Shown: piece after piece, positions 46,562-58,818 of the stretch
How positions within the stretch are numbered: the first letter of the stretch is position 1
How the letters are laid out: each line of letters begins with the position of its first letter
NCBI GenBank assembly: GCA_028554645.1
Contig: JAQOOI010000055.1
Span: 186,001-250,000 of the forward strand
Reading direction: 5' to 3'
Origin: Omphalotus guepiniiformis
Lineage: Eukaryota; Basidiomycota; Agaricomycetes; Agaricales; Omphalotaceae
Length of the DNA: 64,000 bases
Translations under genes and position numbers: made by a program
Notes under the pieces: model-generated
What the model was told of the DNA's origin: nothing
What the model saw: only the letters and a program-made list of their open reading frames with translations
Databases searched by the model: none

Positions 46562-48816
46562 ATGGCGTTAAGTGTCTCTGCACAGTTGAAAATTAAGTTA
46601 AAACGGATAGTATGTGGTGGCTTTTCTCTTTCATGTTCGAACCATGTATTAATCGGTGTTGGTTCTTCAACAGCATGCACGCGTCACTCGAAACCGATTG
46701 ACCACAACTTTCTTTGTGTTCGGTGTCGTTCACTGCTTTGCCCAAGGCATACTTCAATCCCTGCTGTTCTCCATCGACTCGGAGTATAGCACTTTCCTAA
46801 CTGCTGTCACTAATGCCGGACAAATCGATTCTCGAAATCATACCAATCTCTTGGGTGGAAGTGGTGATTTCCAATTAGAAATGTGTAATTTCATCCCGCA
46901 CAATGATTGGAGTTGTAGTAGCGTTTTTGTGTCTGGCCAAGACTCGAGTGAACAGTCTACAGTTTCCGATGCGTAAACTTTCTGATATTGATCCCTTGGA
47001 TATGGGGTATTAACTTGTTACTTGTTATGGGTATCTACACAGGATGCTGAGGTTCGCGGACAGATGGTAGGGTTTACCCTCAAAGATATGTACATACCAA
47101 TCAATCTGATGCCAACTCTTTCAGATTGAACATAATCTCGCGCATGGCTTTTCCATCAATTCGATGCTCTCTATTGCGGACAACACTACATCAGTGATAC
47201 TTGAATCAGGAAGTGGCAATGTCACTCTCAGTCATCAATGTATCAGTATCCTGTTATACCCCGCTCAACAGTGAGTTCTTCAATCAATCTTGAGCTTCAG
47301 GGGTCATCTTGCTTAATCAAATCCAATCAGTCTCATGAATTCCCGGCGCGAGGACCTAGCTTTCGTCTTTCTTCAATTCTGGCTTTTCATCATTTCCACC
47401 ATAGCGATGATCTATGATTCGGTGCCGCATATGTGAGGGTCTCCCTCGTAACATTTGTCAACCACAGAATTTCTCATGTAAAAAACAAAAACAGTTTGAC
47501 AGTACTTTGCCTTCGTGTCGCATTGACTGGATGGTCTATCTATGATATGTGGCGCACGGAATACCAGCAGGAGATATTCAGGCAATTGATTGAAGCTCCA
47601 GAGACGCCGTGTAGAGCTGAAATGTTTGGGTATTATTTTGCGACGCGGATTCCTTACGAGGTGAGTCATCATGGGCTTCCTTTTTGTTCAGAACGTTCCG
47701 TTGATATGGATCGTTGTAGGTTTCCAACTTGATACTCAACTGCACGGCACTTGGACTTGCTGGATATCTCTCTTGGGTCATGATTCGGGTACGTTTGATT
47801 ATTTACCTTCCTTAAAAATTTCGAGTTCCTAAACAATTTACAGGCCTACAACACGGAAGCTTTCAAATGCGTCGGTGCTCCCGAGAAGATAATGAACATG
47901 TACAAGGTAAAATATAAATTGATTCTTCACTGCACAATATATTCACATCTTAATATTTGAAAGTACTTCTTGGCACTTCAAGTCGTCTTGCAACTTCAAG
48001 TCTTTGTTTCTCTAACTGCAGGGGGGCTATGGATAGACCAGCTATTCAATACATACATTAAATTCATCACAAACCATCTTGTTGCCTACGAAGCTGTCTT
48101 CATCGTCTATACCATTGTAAGTGCATTGCCGCCAACATGATGTGTTGTGGGTATACTCACCACCATCTCTCTTTTTTCCAGTTCCTCGTCCCGTGGATAG
48201 CCGTAGTACGTTTTTTGACCTCGTGCTATACATAAAGGAAAAATCAGCTAACGCAACCGTCTTCTCGTAGGTTGGTTCGGAATCAGATACGAACATCGAG
48301 CAGCCACGATTGCGTTCGCGATTACGGCTTTCATCTTCGTGACATATTCTGCTTTGATGTTTTATTCGCAAGTGTACCGATGGTAAGCCCCCCTTGCGTA
48401 CATATCAGTAACTGAGATAGACATCTAATTCATGGTATTAGGACTTACTATGCGTGGCCATGCTGGGGAATCTTCACAACGGCCTCTCTCGTCCTTTTGG
48501 TCGCTAGCTTTGTTCTAGGGATCGTATGCTACTCCAACTTCAACAAAGGACTAGCTCAGTACCGTAAGTCATCCCCTAGCTTGTCTAACCCTTGTTCCAT
48601 CGCTGATATTCTCCTCCATGTGCAGTCCACGTTGAATCTGTACTGAACGACTCTGATTTTGCAACCGAAGTTTTCGAGCATTCGGTGAAGATCGTAGACG
48701 AGGAAAAGATACCTCCTGCTTCGAGTCGAGCCCAACCTATACCTACTTTCTATTTGCCCACCTTGAATCGCACAGCATCGGCCAGCAGCTCTGCGGCAAG
48801 TGTTACTTTGGCATGA
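46562..48816 (+). CDS. Basidiomycete multi-pass (7-TM) membrane protein, paralogue A
   Basis: Family not named. Exon 1 MALSVSAQLKIKLKRI joins across a 64-nt intron (46610-46673) to a hydrophobic signal segment RLTTTFFVFGVVHCFAQG. A lumenal domain of ~170 residues follows (TNLLGGSGDFQLEMCNFIPH, then SVILESGSGNVTLSHQCISI). Seven hydrophobic segments can be seen: LAFVFLQFWLFIISTIAMIY, TVLCLRVALTGWSIYDMW, NLILNCTALGLAGYLSWVMI, YFLALQVVLQLQVFVSLTAG, HLVAYEAVFIVYTIF, TIAFAITAFIFVTYSALMFY and FTTASLVLLVASFVLGIVCY, then a ~80-residue cytoplasmic tail. About 12 introns; one near 48203-48270 needs a weak GTTTTT donor. Paralogous to the convergent gene at 49100-51422. Confidence 0.7.
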
Positions 48817-49099
48817 TACATTCTTTTGTGTTCTAGAAGGCGCCAGTCGCCGTGTACTCTTTTCGCTTTTTGTGTACTGGATTCTTTGAGGACTGTTTTT
48901 AAATGATCTAGGGACTTGCCGTTTTAGAAATGTACGATAGTGTTTTCAGCAAATACAATCTGAACATTAAGCATCGAGATGGCCCGCTCGCGTAAACCCG
49001 AGCACGCTACAATAAGTACGTACAACTCGGATGGGAAAAGGAGGGAATATAGAAAGTGAACGAAACCAATACAGATCCACGTATCTACTGTGTAGCTAA

Positions 49100-51422
49100 T
49101 CAAAAGAAACCGGAAGGCTGGCTTCCTGCATTCAAAGGCGACCTTTCCACTGGAGAGTTATTACGGCCTTGTCTGGGATTGGACGGTAAACCAAATTTTC
49201 GCCCAGATGAACTGAGGGTACTGGCTGCACTCCGAGTAGATGCATTCGAAGGTACCCTCACTAGAACGTTCTCTTCCTTGGGCCTAACAACATTGGGCCT
49301 AACGACAGAGTCCCGTACGTTGACCTGAAGCATCTCATTCGGTTGTACCGAAAGAGCGCTCTGGCCTTGATACAATGGCGGCGTTGAGGAAAGTTTAACC
49401 GTCTCACGATTCATATCAGAGTAGACCGAATTCGATTTTGGTTGTCTGGAGGGCGCACGCTCTGGCTTTATGACGGCGGAGGGTGGTCGAAGTGGTGCAG
49501 GAGTTGTTGACTCAGAAGACAGGCGGACCTTCTCTGGATCAAGTGAGTACACCGTTTTGGTAGACGCGGATCGCGCCACTGGGAAGATTACAGGCGCAAA
49601 GTCAGCACCTTCAAGAACCTCCTTCTCTTTCACTACTCGTATCGAATTAGTACGGGTCAATGGGGATAGGGTATTCGCCTTACAAAAGTCTGGCAGGCCT
49701 CTTCCAAAATGAATTCGACAGATGATACCCAGTACTGAAGTGACGATGATAAGAACAAACGATGCGATGGTCATCGTCGCAAAGAAAGGCCACGTATTCA
49801 GTATGAACATGTATACTAGGACCAGAGATGAGCAGTTAACGGCTGGCGTCATATATGAAAACTTACAAGGGCTAGAGAAGATTCCGGATGAACTCGCAAG
49901 GAGTAGCAACGAGATCACGAGGAACGCCAGCCATTGAATCCGTTTTTCCCGTCTCACGGAAATCCATCCCTATAGAAGCAAGCATTAGAGTACTTTAAGT
50001 ATGTCCAAGACGTCGGGGACTTGCTAGGATGACCCAGGGTAGCTCTAACTTCGGGGGAAGGTGAGAATCGAACAGAAACGCAAAGACAACACGACCTACA
50101 GTGCCCATGACGATGAAAACGGCACGATAGAGATTGATGTGTTTCGCTACGGATCTGATTGTCCCAGTCGATGCCTTGTCGATCCACATGGCAGCAGAAG
50201 CAATGGTGAAAAAACCTGCAAGCTGCAAGCTCACTGAGAGAAAGAGGACAAACTATGAAGAAGTGAGGAAGATGTTGATATCGTGAAAGTGAACGAAATA
50301 ACCTTGTACGCTGTGTGGACTTGCGGTGAGGCACCGACACGGTGGAGAGTTTGCCGAGCGTACACCTGTAAAGAGATATGAGCAGACAGAATATGAACCT
50401 TTTTCAGAACATTGTGGACCTTGTACAGCTTTGTCGAAAGGTAGGTGGCAGCAAAAAACGCTAACGCATCCAACGCAAGCACAGGGATCTAGTAGAATGA
50501 GTTCACAATCAGGACCGACCGGTGTTAGTTCATAGGACTTTGAATTTACCGTGTGCTGCGTTCGTAGATCCCACCAACTTCCCAGAAAATCCACATTGTT
50601 ACATGTTCCGTGTACCACGAGCTTCTCGTATAAACCCTGTAGATGATTTGAGTCGCGCACTCGATAACCACCCCATGCTGTGACAAGAAGGTGGCCTGCT
50701 AATGCAGCGCAAAGATGGGGAAGCGACTCGTTCAAAATCTACATTTATATACTTTAGCACACTTTCGCAAGCAAAGCATCGGTAACAAATCTGACCGTGA
50801 CGAAGGAGAGTGTGAACAGCCAGATATGAAAGACTAGTGTCACCGCATCTTCTCTCAACGCATCTCGAAGGCTGCACAGTCTAAGGGTTAGAAGTGTTAA
50901 GGAGGATATTTCACGAGCAACTTACACGTCTTGCAGCCAGAGTAGTGACTTTAAGCAATTCATGTCCAGTGTTGAACCATCTGCGAGTTGAATACCCGTG
51001 ATTGTGCCGTCTGAATCGAACTCGGTCATCCCATTCGGATGATCACGCTACAGAACCAACTAGATCAGACCTCCCGTAGAAAGTATATCACTGATTGCAT
51101 TCCGTACCTTGAAGAAGAATGTCCCTGCATTGTTCGATTCATCCGCAAACTCTAGTGCGCGACGAGAGTTTACACTGCTGTTAGAACCTTTGATAACTGA
51201 GCACTTCGCGTCTGGCTGGGACGGGAGATCCTTGCATGACTCAAGTACGCCTCCAGACTGCACAACCAAAGTGCTCGTACTAGAGATATTGGCTTGCGTC
51301 AAAAGACCCGAAATGATATTGACTGCTTCTCCATTGTCCGCTATTGCGACACCTTGAAGAGAAGCCAGAACCAGACAATTGACAAGGGCGAGGAAGAAAT
51401 AAAAGGTGGTAAACTTGGTCAA
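49100..51422 (-). CDS. Basidiomycete multi-pass (7-TM) membrane protein, paralogue B
   Basis: Same architecture as the convergent neighbour. The clear signal peptide is FYFFLALVNCLVLASLQGVA after MTKFT. The lumenal domain contains QANISSTSTLVVQSGGVLES, RRALEFADESNNAGTFFFK, TITGIQLADGSTLDMNCLKS. TM segments include AVTLVFHIWLFTLSFVT, LALDALAFFAATYLS, LSVSLQLAGFFTIASAAMWI, RAVFIVMGTVGRVVFAFLF, WLAFLVISLLLLASSSGIF and FATMTIASFVLIIVTSVLGI. The shared core is W..Y......Y/F..L/I....C...FG..W..R in the loop before TM3. The cytoplasmic tail is longer (about 160 residues, Ser/Pro/Arg-rich) than in paralogue A. Ligand and role are unknown. Confidence 0.7.
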
Positions 51423-51915
51423 GGTGACCCTTTGGTACTAGAAAGAGACGGAACTCTTGAACAAGCTGTTCACGGAAATATCCTCGCGTTGCGCACCACT
51501 AGCTTCATCCTCGTCCATCGAAGAACATCCTTGCCAAAACTTCTCAAATTTCTCCTAAGCATATTCAAACTAAATCATCCAGGATTGAGAGCAAGTGCCA
51601 GACGCGTCAACGAGCGGAAGTATCCTGGACCAGAGGGAAAACTAGGAGAAAAGAGCACCTCAAGTGCAAAAGAAAACCGGCCAGGGTGGAAAGAGAAGAA
51701 GAGAAGTACGAAGGTCACCATAGAATATGAGGTATGATTTGATATATAAGTTATGCTGTGGGCACAAGGCAGTAACTATAGTATCCAGATACCGCTGCGC
51801 TGCGGTCCAGGCGGAGTCGATTCTCAATCTCGTCCGATTTCTCGCGCATATAAAGAACATTCTCAAATTTCTATCCTAAAGGCTAAACATCTGCTACAAC
51901 GCATATGTATAAGTA
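51423..51915. other. Intergenic
   Basis: Upstream region of membrane paralogue B and the 3' flank of the polyamine oxidase gene. Nothing recognised. Confidence 0.5.
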
Positions 51916-53931
51916 CTATATCTTGTACGGACTCGCATTGTGAACGTCATTCACATGTTCCAAGTCTGAGCACCCTCCTCCCTTAATGCATTTAGCGATC
52001 ACCGTTGCTACCCCCAAGCCTTCAAAATATGCTCCATGAAGGAAGCCTGCAATATATTTAATAAGTCACGATATTTGATAGTCGATCTCAAGATTCCACT
52101 TACCGAAATATTTCATGCTAGTGGCCTCTCCTGCGAAATACAATCGACCGACATTGGCACGAAGGTTTTCATGGTGCCCACCAAAGAACGAGGCGGGCCA
52201 ATTAGAATATGACCCGCGATACAATGGATCAGAATGCCACCGAGGAAAATAAAAGTCTAGAGGAGGAGGTATGTCTTGATCGGGAAACATCTTCCTCATG
52301 ACCTCCAGCACCTCTTCTTTAACCTGGGAGTCAGGAAGGGCCTCTACCCGGATGGAGTAGTCCCCCTGTTCAGGTGCCTCCCGTCAACACATAGCATATT
52401 GCGCTCATCTTCAAGTGGAACTCACGGTTACAGTGACGAATATGATACCAGAACCTGGGAGGAAGTTTGGATGGTCCAGGCTTTGCCAAACGGGGTATCT
52501 TCCCCGCTCCGAGTCTGCATATAAGGCCATCTAAAACGTGTAGGGACCCTACTCATCAGCCGAAACAATTCACTGCTTCATACATTTTCTGACCTCTGTA
52601 TCAAACCAGAATTTCTTGGGAAATTGCAGGAATATCTTTGTATACGTCGCCATCGTCATGCTTTGAATAGCCTCCTGTTTATACCCTAGTGATGCCTGAT
52701 CTTGAGACTTGTGCCGCCAATATGGGGGTAAAACTCACTCGGAAGTTGCGGTTCAAAGGTTACGTCGTCATGCTGGAGAACACCGAGACTGAAAGTACAC
52801 AGTGCATAGTCCCCGCTGATACTCTGGCCGTCTGAGAGTTGTATTGTAACACCAGAACCGGAGTGCGCTATTGTGTTGACCGTTGCGTTATACAAAACCT
52901 GGGAAGGCTGCAGGAACTCTTGCGCTTCCGCCTGGATCAGAAACTTGAAGCCTCTTTGATCGATTGAAAGTAGATTGTCCTCTGAGAATCCGCCTTGGTC
53001 GGTGTCGAACGTGAAGTTATTGGCCTTGTAGACAGTGCGTCAGTCTCAGTTACTCGGAGTATTCATTCATTCTAACGGACCCATGAAGAAGCTATCCAGG
53101 AGGTCTGCTCAGGAGTTTGTGCGTATTCCCAATCAAACTATCAAGCGGTTCAGAAGAGGTCATGTGTTCACAGGAAGGATCCAAAAGCTTTACCTGATAG
53201 TACTCAGAGGCTTGGTCATGCGCGTTCCGAGGTTTAATACCGTCAAGGGAATACCCAGTACGCGAAGTAGTGTCGACAAGTGCGTCGGGCACGCGAGCAC
53301 CTGCCATTTAAAAGAGGTACAGGTACAATGAGTGTAACATTCGAAAAAAAGAAGGCAGGACACACCGGCAGCGATGGTTAAATTCGTATAAGCATCCACT
53401 GCATTATTGAAAACGTCCAGGTAGTCGGTATCACCATGAGCGTCATAGGTTGCTGTTGATAACATTTCATTATACAATCAGTGCTGGAAGCATTAAGCGG
53501 TTCGATGTAAAGCATTCACTTATGCTGCCAAAGTAGTCGTTGAACACAGTTGATAAGTTGTGCTTGTTAGCGAGCGTGAGAATAGGATTAGCAGGTCCAG
53601 ATCCTTCCTGGGTACCTTGAACCCAGTTCGCTCCATCCTCGATGGTCAGACCCGCGAAGGAATGACTCTTCATTCGACCACCCAATTCATCGCGTGCCTC
53701 GACGATGAGAAAATCGTCGATGCCGTTCTCATGAAGAGTGCGAGCTGCTATGACTCCGGCAACACCTCCGCCGAGAATGAGAATCTTTGCGTTTCGAGAG
53801 ATTGGGTTAATTACTTTGTGCGTGCTCGTTGAGTCCTCGTGAACTGGCAGCGCCGAGCCTAGAATTACCGCGTCCAGGTATAGCAGCGAAACAAAAATCA
53901 GGCAGCACTTTTGGAAGAAGAACGTCGCCAT
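51916..53931 (-). CDS. Secreted FAD-dependent polyamine/amine oxidase
   Basis: Flavin amine oxidase that would oxidise polyamines to an aldehyde, hydrogen peroxide and a shorter amine. The chosen ATG (53931) gives a signal peptide MATFFFQKCCLIFVSLLYLD with a plausible cleavage after LGSALP; an upstream ATG at 53982 would bury it. Motifs: FAD-binding ILILGGGVAGVIAARTL, IVEARDELGGRM, IEDGANWVQGT, VLYNATVNTIAHSGSGV, YALCTFSLGVLQHDDVTFEP, then RLYFAGEATSMKYFG joined to FLHGAYFEGLGVATVI at the C-terminus, the conserved flavin-site helix. Ends SPYKI. About ten introns. Two GATAAG boxes lie 84 and 119 bp upstream, consistent with use as a nitrogen-scavenging enzyme (inference). Confidence 0.87.
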
Positions 53932-54014
53932 TGGAAAGGGCTGAAGGCAAGATGAGCACAAGCTGCTACTTTGCAGATCCACGCTTTGCGAAACCTAGAC
54001 TCGTTAAATAGGGC

Positions 54015-54055
54015 CTTATCGCTTGTATGCACATGTACATTCTAAGCCTCTTATC
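54015..54055 (-). promoter_or_regulatory. Two GATAAG boxes upstream of the polyamine oxidase
   Basis: CTTATC at 54015-54020 and 54050-54055 on the + strand, both reading GATAAG on the gene strand, 84-124 bp upstream of the start. Candidate AreA/NIT2-type sites. Confidence 0.45.
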
Positions 54056-54187
54056 AGGCCGTCAAGTCAAAGAAGCACTTCCTCTTCTTCTGTGATGCAT
54101 ATAATGATCATCATTTCGTTCGTCTGGTCAGAGTGTGAATAAGTATAAACAGATGTTTGACATGAATGACGTGACGCATTTCTAATC

Positions 54188-56508
54188 CTAATTGGTACTT
54201 CGTCCAAGAAAAGATATCAAGGCAAACCTACGTACAAGGTCAATCAGCGGCAAAGCAAGGATGAATTTTGGTTGAACGTTCACCTTCCATTTACTCTCCA
54301 CTTACCGTCCTTTTCCTCCGTCTGGCGTACGATGTCACGGTCAAGACCAACCGCCACATCCGCTTTGTTGGTTCGTAAACTCAGAAGCGGAAATGAACCA
54401 GCAAGAGGACCTTGCATCAATGGAAATAAGTGGATTATCTGAACTACAGATGTCCAATTCTCACCTAGGGCTTCGTTGAAGGGCGTCCATGCAGGCCATT
54501 GCACGTCACCGGTGAGTCTAATTGTAAAGCATATATCAGCTAAGGCGGCACTGGTAGATGACTTGGATGGCGTACTTGCGATAGCTAAAACGACCCTCCT
54601 AAACTCATTGACCCAATGATATATTTATTTTCGGGACTTACTTCAGATCACCCTGTGTACGATTTTAAGTGTCAGATCTCAAAGGCGTACAGGCTGGAAG
54701 AACCTACTTTGAAGATGACGAGGTCGCTGGAACTTAGGCTTTCCCAGAGCTCGAGATCATACGCCTTCATGTCCCAATACGGCATTGGACTGGTCCAAAA
54801 TCCAGCTAGCCTTCCAGAGCTACCTCCGCCAAGAGGGGTTTGAAGTGGGACCGATAGAGAAAACACGCCTTCTTTGACGTAGCGTTGCAGACGATCAGTT
54901 AGCTGGGTTAAATGGGCCCGCTGTTCATCCGAAGGAGAAGATGATGACAGGAAGGACACATCAGAAAGGCACTCTATTGCTTTGGCAAAGTCTGGAGGTG
55001 TGACATCGGAAACGAACCAGGGAATTAGTTTGGGGCTTGATCATGGGTTAGATGCTCTCAAGGAGACTGTCAGTGATTAATGGCTTACTGGAAGACCACC
55101 TTTGAAACGTATGGAGTATAGGTCACCAAAAAGTCAGCAAACACGAGATCGGTGAACAGCTGTGATAGAAAAATAGTTAATCCTGACAGTCTTACATAAA
55201 GAACTGCGGAGTACCTCAAATCCAGCTGCAAAGGCCAACGTCAACATTTCATGACAGAAGGCGGGTGCAGAGGTAGGGCATTACCGTTATCTAGCACGAA
55301 ATCTGCTCTTCCGTCTGTGACGGTTTTGAGATGTTCCCAAGCCTTTTCCTGATCATCTCTCATGATGAAGGCTCGACGTGCCGCTTGCGCATCTTTTTCT
55401 ACGGACTGCAAATTCTCAATGTCCGACAAGGTCATGTGCGTCAACAGGGAAAGATCCTAAGCGGCGCCGTTGTGAAAAAGTCCATATTGTAGGCAGACCC
55501 AGACGTACGGTTGCATTACCCCTTGAAAGACATGAATACAGCATTTCATTGATTGCAGTCGAAGGGTATACTTTACCATAAACACATTTGTATCATCTCC
55601 TGGAAGAACACTCTGAGTTTCTTCGAGTCGGATGCAATCGCAGCTTTCTCTTTCTCTAAATCGTGCATCGAAGTTGCGATACCTAGTGTGCTATAGAGTC
55701 AACTAGGAAGTATATAGCAAGTGGAGCTGTTACTCGCGATAGATAGAATTGCCAGACTTCTTGAAAACATCGACCTTCTGGGCGTTAAAGGGATCGTACT
55801 GACGCCAATGTTCTGTTTGTATCAAGTACGATCGAAGTAGTCGGTAACTGGTATCATGAATATCAAGGAAGGTAAGGAGGGTAGCAAGACGCGTACAGGT
55901 AACACCTGATCCATCGTGAATTAGTAGCAAGAAGCGATGCAAGGCGATTACAACCTCACTCTGCGTAGAGCCAAGGTGACGTGAACCAGGTATTCTTCGA
56001 CGACTGGGCTAGGCGATCGAGTTCAGAGTTGTACAGTTCCACGAAAGGTTCTCCGTCTTGAGGAATGGGCCTGGAGAACGAAGAGTTAGTTTTTCGTTCT
56101 CGGACACTAAAAATTGGTGCGGACTCCATGACATGATCTCTGGCCATCTCATACTTGAGCTTGCTCACTTTCTCAATGATGGCCTTTCCTTCAGTGATCT
56201 TGCTTTCTAGAACTTCTTTCTGTACAGGGTCGAGGGTCTTCTGGGCCTCGATATGAAGATCATGGTTTTCACGATGGAGTTGATCAACAACTTGAGCAAG
56301 GATTACAGGCCACCGCTTCACGACGGTTTCGTAGCTTAACGAATTTGTTACAGTGTAAGATCTAGAGGCTGGCTAGCTGTTAGCATTTGCTCAACTCACG
56401 AAAACCTGCGAATTGGTATTCAACACTAAAGATATAAGAGAAAGAAGCGCATACATACCCGGATTTGTCCGTAGGATCGTAGGGAGGAAAGGGTGATTCG
56501 AAAACCAT
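54188..56508 (-). CDS. ARMT1: ARMT1/DUF89-family metal-dependent phosphatase
   Basis: Damage-control sugar-phosphate phosphatase of the DUF89 family; the human member was also reported as a protein-glutamate methyltransferase. The N-terminus MVFESPFPPYDPTDKSG is joined by an intron to RSYTVTNSLSYETVVKRWP, then VILAQVVDQLHRENHDL, EEKDA-like charged helices, the metal-site segment RADFVLDNAGFELFTDLVFA, VTYTPYVSKVVF, SSDLVIFKGDLNYRKLTGD and QWPAWTPFNEALG, all family hallmarks (DN and GDLNYRKL). The C-terminus is reached only by splicing KWRVNGR to FALISFLGRSTN; the unspliced frame stops just after NGR at about 54280. About ten introns. The Asp/Asn metal ligands look intact. Confidence 0.88.
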
Positions 56509-56646
56509 GAGTATGGAATGAAGAGTGAGTGGGAAAAGGCGACGGTCAAAGCAGAACCTCAATACGGTCCGGCATATCCGGGCCGACCGTAAAAACCGTC
56601 TTTTCCACTACCACCATCTTCACTCGCGACCTCGCTGAGAGAGAGT

Positions 56647-58475
56647 ATGACCATACACCTTCAAGATGATCAGCTTATTGAAGCTACAGACTCTCGTGCT
56701 TCGAAGGATATCTTTTTCTCAACACTGCGACGCGTCTTCTATAGACTAAATTGTGGAGCCGTGGTCACAGAGCTGGATTTCATTAGTACATGCGCGCAAG
56801 TTGCAACTCTGATCGAGAACGCTCAGTTTCAGTCTTTGCTTGAATCAGAGCAGAATCTGGTAAATGTTTAGCTAAGCTTATAACGCACCTTAAAGAGACT
56901 CACTGTACCTCAGCTGATAGATGTGGTAGAGGTGGGTGCTTGATTGTCTGCGGGTCCAACGCCAGATCCTATACGAAAGTTATGTGTAGCTTGCAACGTT
57001 CGTTTTCGCAAATCGCTTCAACTCCCCAATCGCTAAGGGCTCTGTCACAACTGGAACTGTCTCCGAGTGCTGCAATGCAATAGTCTCTTTGTTTGACGTA
57101 CTGGATATGCAAGTAACCCAACATTGTAATTATGGTCCGATGCGTAAGTCTGCCTCCGTTTCTCCGGTCGCCAAATGGCCGACATCTTTTAGTCCGTATG
57201 GCTGCGGTATCCCAGTGCCTTCACGTTAACGAAGAAGTTGCTGCGGTGTATTCAAATGATTCGCCGACGATATTCGCCATGGCGCCGTCCGCAATACCTC
57301 ACTCTCCTGGGCATTCACCTAAACAAATACCACGAACAATCTCACCAGAACTAGAATTGCAACATCCCTCCCCACTTTTGCCTACTACTTCAACTGTTTC
57401 TTCTCCTTCGCCTTCAATCGAAGCTGTGTCAGTATCGCATTCCTCCTCAATCCCAAGTCTATCTTCTCTGCTAGATTACAATTCGTCACCTGAGGGCTCA
57501 CCCCCTGCAGAACCCGTCTCGTCGTGCACTCCCGAATGTCTTCCCTCTGACGACTCCCACGATGGGTTTTTCACTCTATTTGCAAAACTCGCTGAAGAAA
57601 ATCAATGGCCTACTGGACCTTTCTCCGATAATATTGACACTCTCCCGCTCCCTGTGGCGCAACTAGTTCTCTTCAATAGACACGACTCCCCGTTTTCCCC
57701 TTCTTCTTTTGCGCACGCGATACCTCAGACTCCAGTCATCGATAATGTCAAAATCTTGAAACTAGATCAGCCACTTGGTTCTCTCACTCTTCAAGCAAGC
57801 GCCCACAATCCACACTCGCTTTCCCAATTTCCTGGTTTAGGATCATCAAACGACTCTCTGGGCCTCACAACCTTTGGCAGAAATGTTCCATCTACGCTTC
57901 CCACGACAGTATCAGTCAATATTGGAACCGCGGCTCCTACCCATGGCGGCTCTGCAAGTCCCTTAATGCCCATAATAGCCTCACCCGCTCAGCTTAAACC
58001 TGATGTCAGCCCTCAGCTTCCTAGATCGCGCCCTCGCAGCCTATCCTGTATGACCCCAAGCTCTACTAGCAACCTTCCGGATTCTGCTGTTGGTCGAAGA
58101 CGTGCCTCGTTTATTACTTCAAATGCCATGGCACCCAATAACACGGAACACAACGCAACTCTGATGCCCGCTACAGTTATATCTGAGGTCGACCCGGAAA
58201 CTCTGAAGGTATATACGAAAAACCCGATGAAGAACAAAGAGAGAGGAAGAAGTATGAGCGTGGCAATTCATCGCGGTTTGGCTGATATTGATGAAACTTG
58301 TTATGGAAGGGAGAATCCAAGACGGTCGAAGAGGCAGAGAGCCGCTAGTACTCAGGCTCCGATGGGACGTCTACATGGGTTGGGTTTGGGCGTTAGCGGT
58401 AACGAAGGACCAGCCACGGGAAGAAGAGCAATGTCTTCTTCTATGGACAAAGAAAACCAGCACCAGATCACATAA
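56647..58475 (+). CDS. Unrecognised 555-aa protein with helical N-terminus and disordered tail
   Basis: Not recognised. Four exons: 56647-56859, an 18-nt microexon 56914-56931, 56990-57143 and 57193-58475, with introns of 54, 58 and 49 nt. The spliced N-terminal ~150 residues are ordered and mostly helical: ASKDIFFSTLRRVFYRLNCG, FISTCAQVATLIENAQF, LLIDVVE^LATFVFANRF, SVTTGTVSECCNAIVSLFDV, PMLRMAAVSQCLHVNEEVA. The remaining ~400 residues are Ser/Pro-rich with short islands (DGFFTLFAKLAEENQWPTGP; VDPETLKVYTKNPMKNKERG) and basic clusters RRSKRQR near the C-terminus, suggesting a nuclear, regulated protein. Read without splicing it would be split into a 74-codon and a 447-codon open frame. Both would be mis-starts. 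Confidence 0.65.
56914..56931 (+). other. 18-nt microexon
   Basis: Six codons (LIDVVE) bounded by CTCAG acceptor and GTGGGT donor, phase 0 on both sides. It joins two conserved-looking helical segments. Confidence 0.6.
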
Positions 58476-58818
58476 TTCAGGAGATTTTATTCGTTCTGTA
58501 ATTTGTATAAAGTATCGTTCCTTATAATAAACGATGGTTCCGACATCAACAACACACCGTACAGCCTCACGAGTGGTGCACCCACAACATACTCACTGCC
58601 TTATGTGATCATTGTGATAGGATAGCTGGTTTACTACTGACACAGTGTACTAAAATTCGAGAAAAAAGGTCTATACAATCATGGTACATGGATACTCAAG
58701 ACGCGAAAACACATGTACAATAAGTTACGTATGAATAGAGGGGGACAAGAAACAAGACCTAGTGCACTGATTTGCAATACTACGTTGTGATCACTGATAT
58801 AAGTCGAAAGCAAACAAT
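58476..58818. other. Convergent intergenic
   Basis: 3' flanks of the 555-aa protein gene and the DUF3419 gene. Nothing recognised. Confidence 0.5.

Noticed and set aside
57132..58475. Separate gene starting at ATG 57132
   Set aside because: The first codons read through a GTAAGT...TTTTAG intron; splicing into the upstream exons gives one continuous protein.
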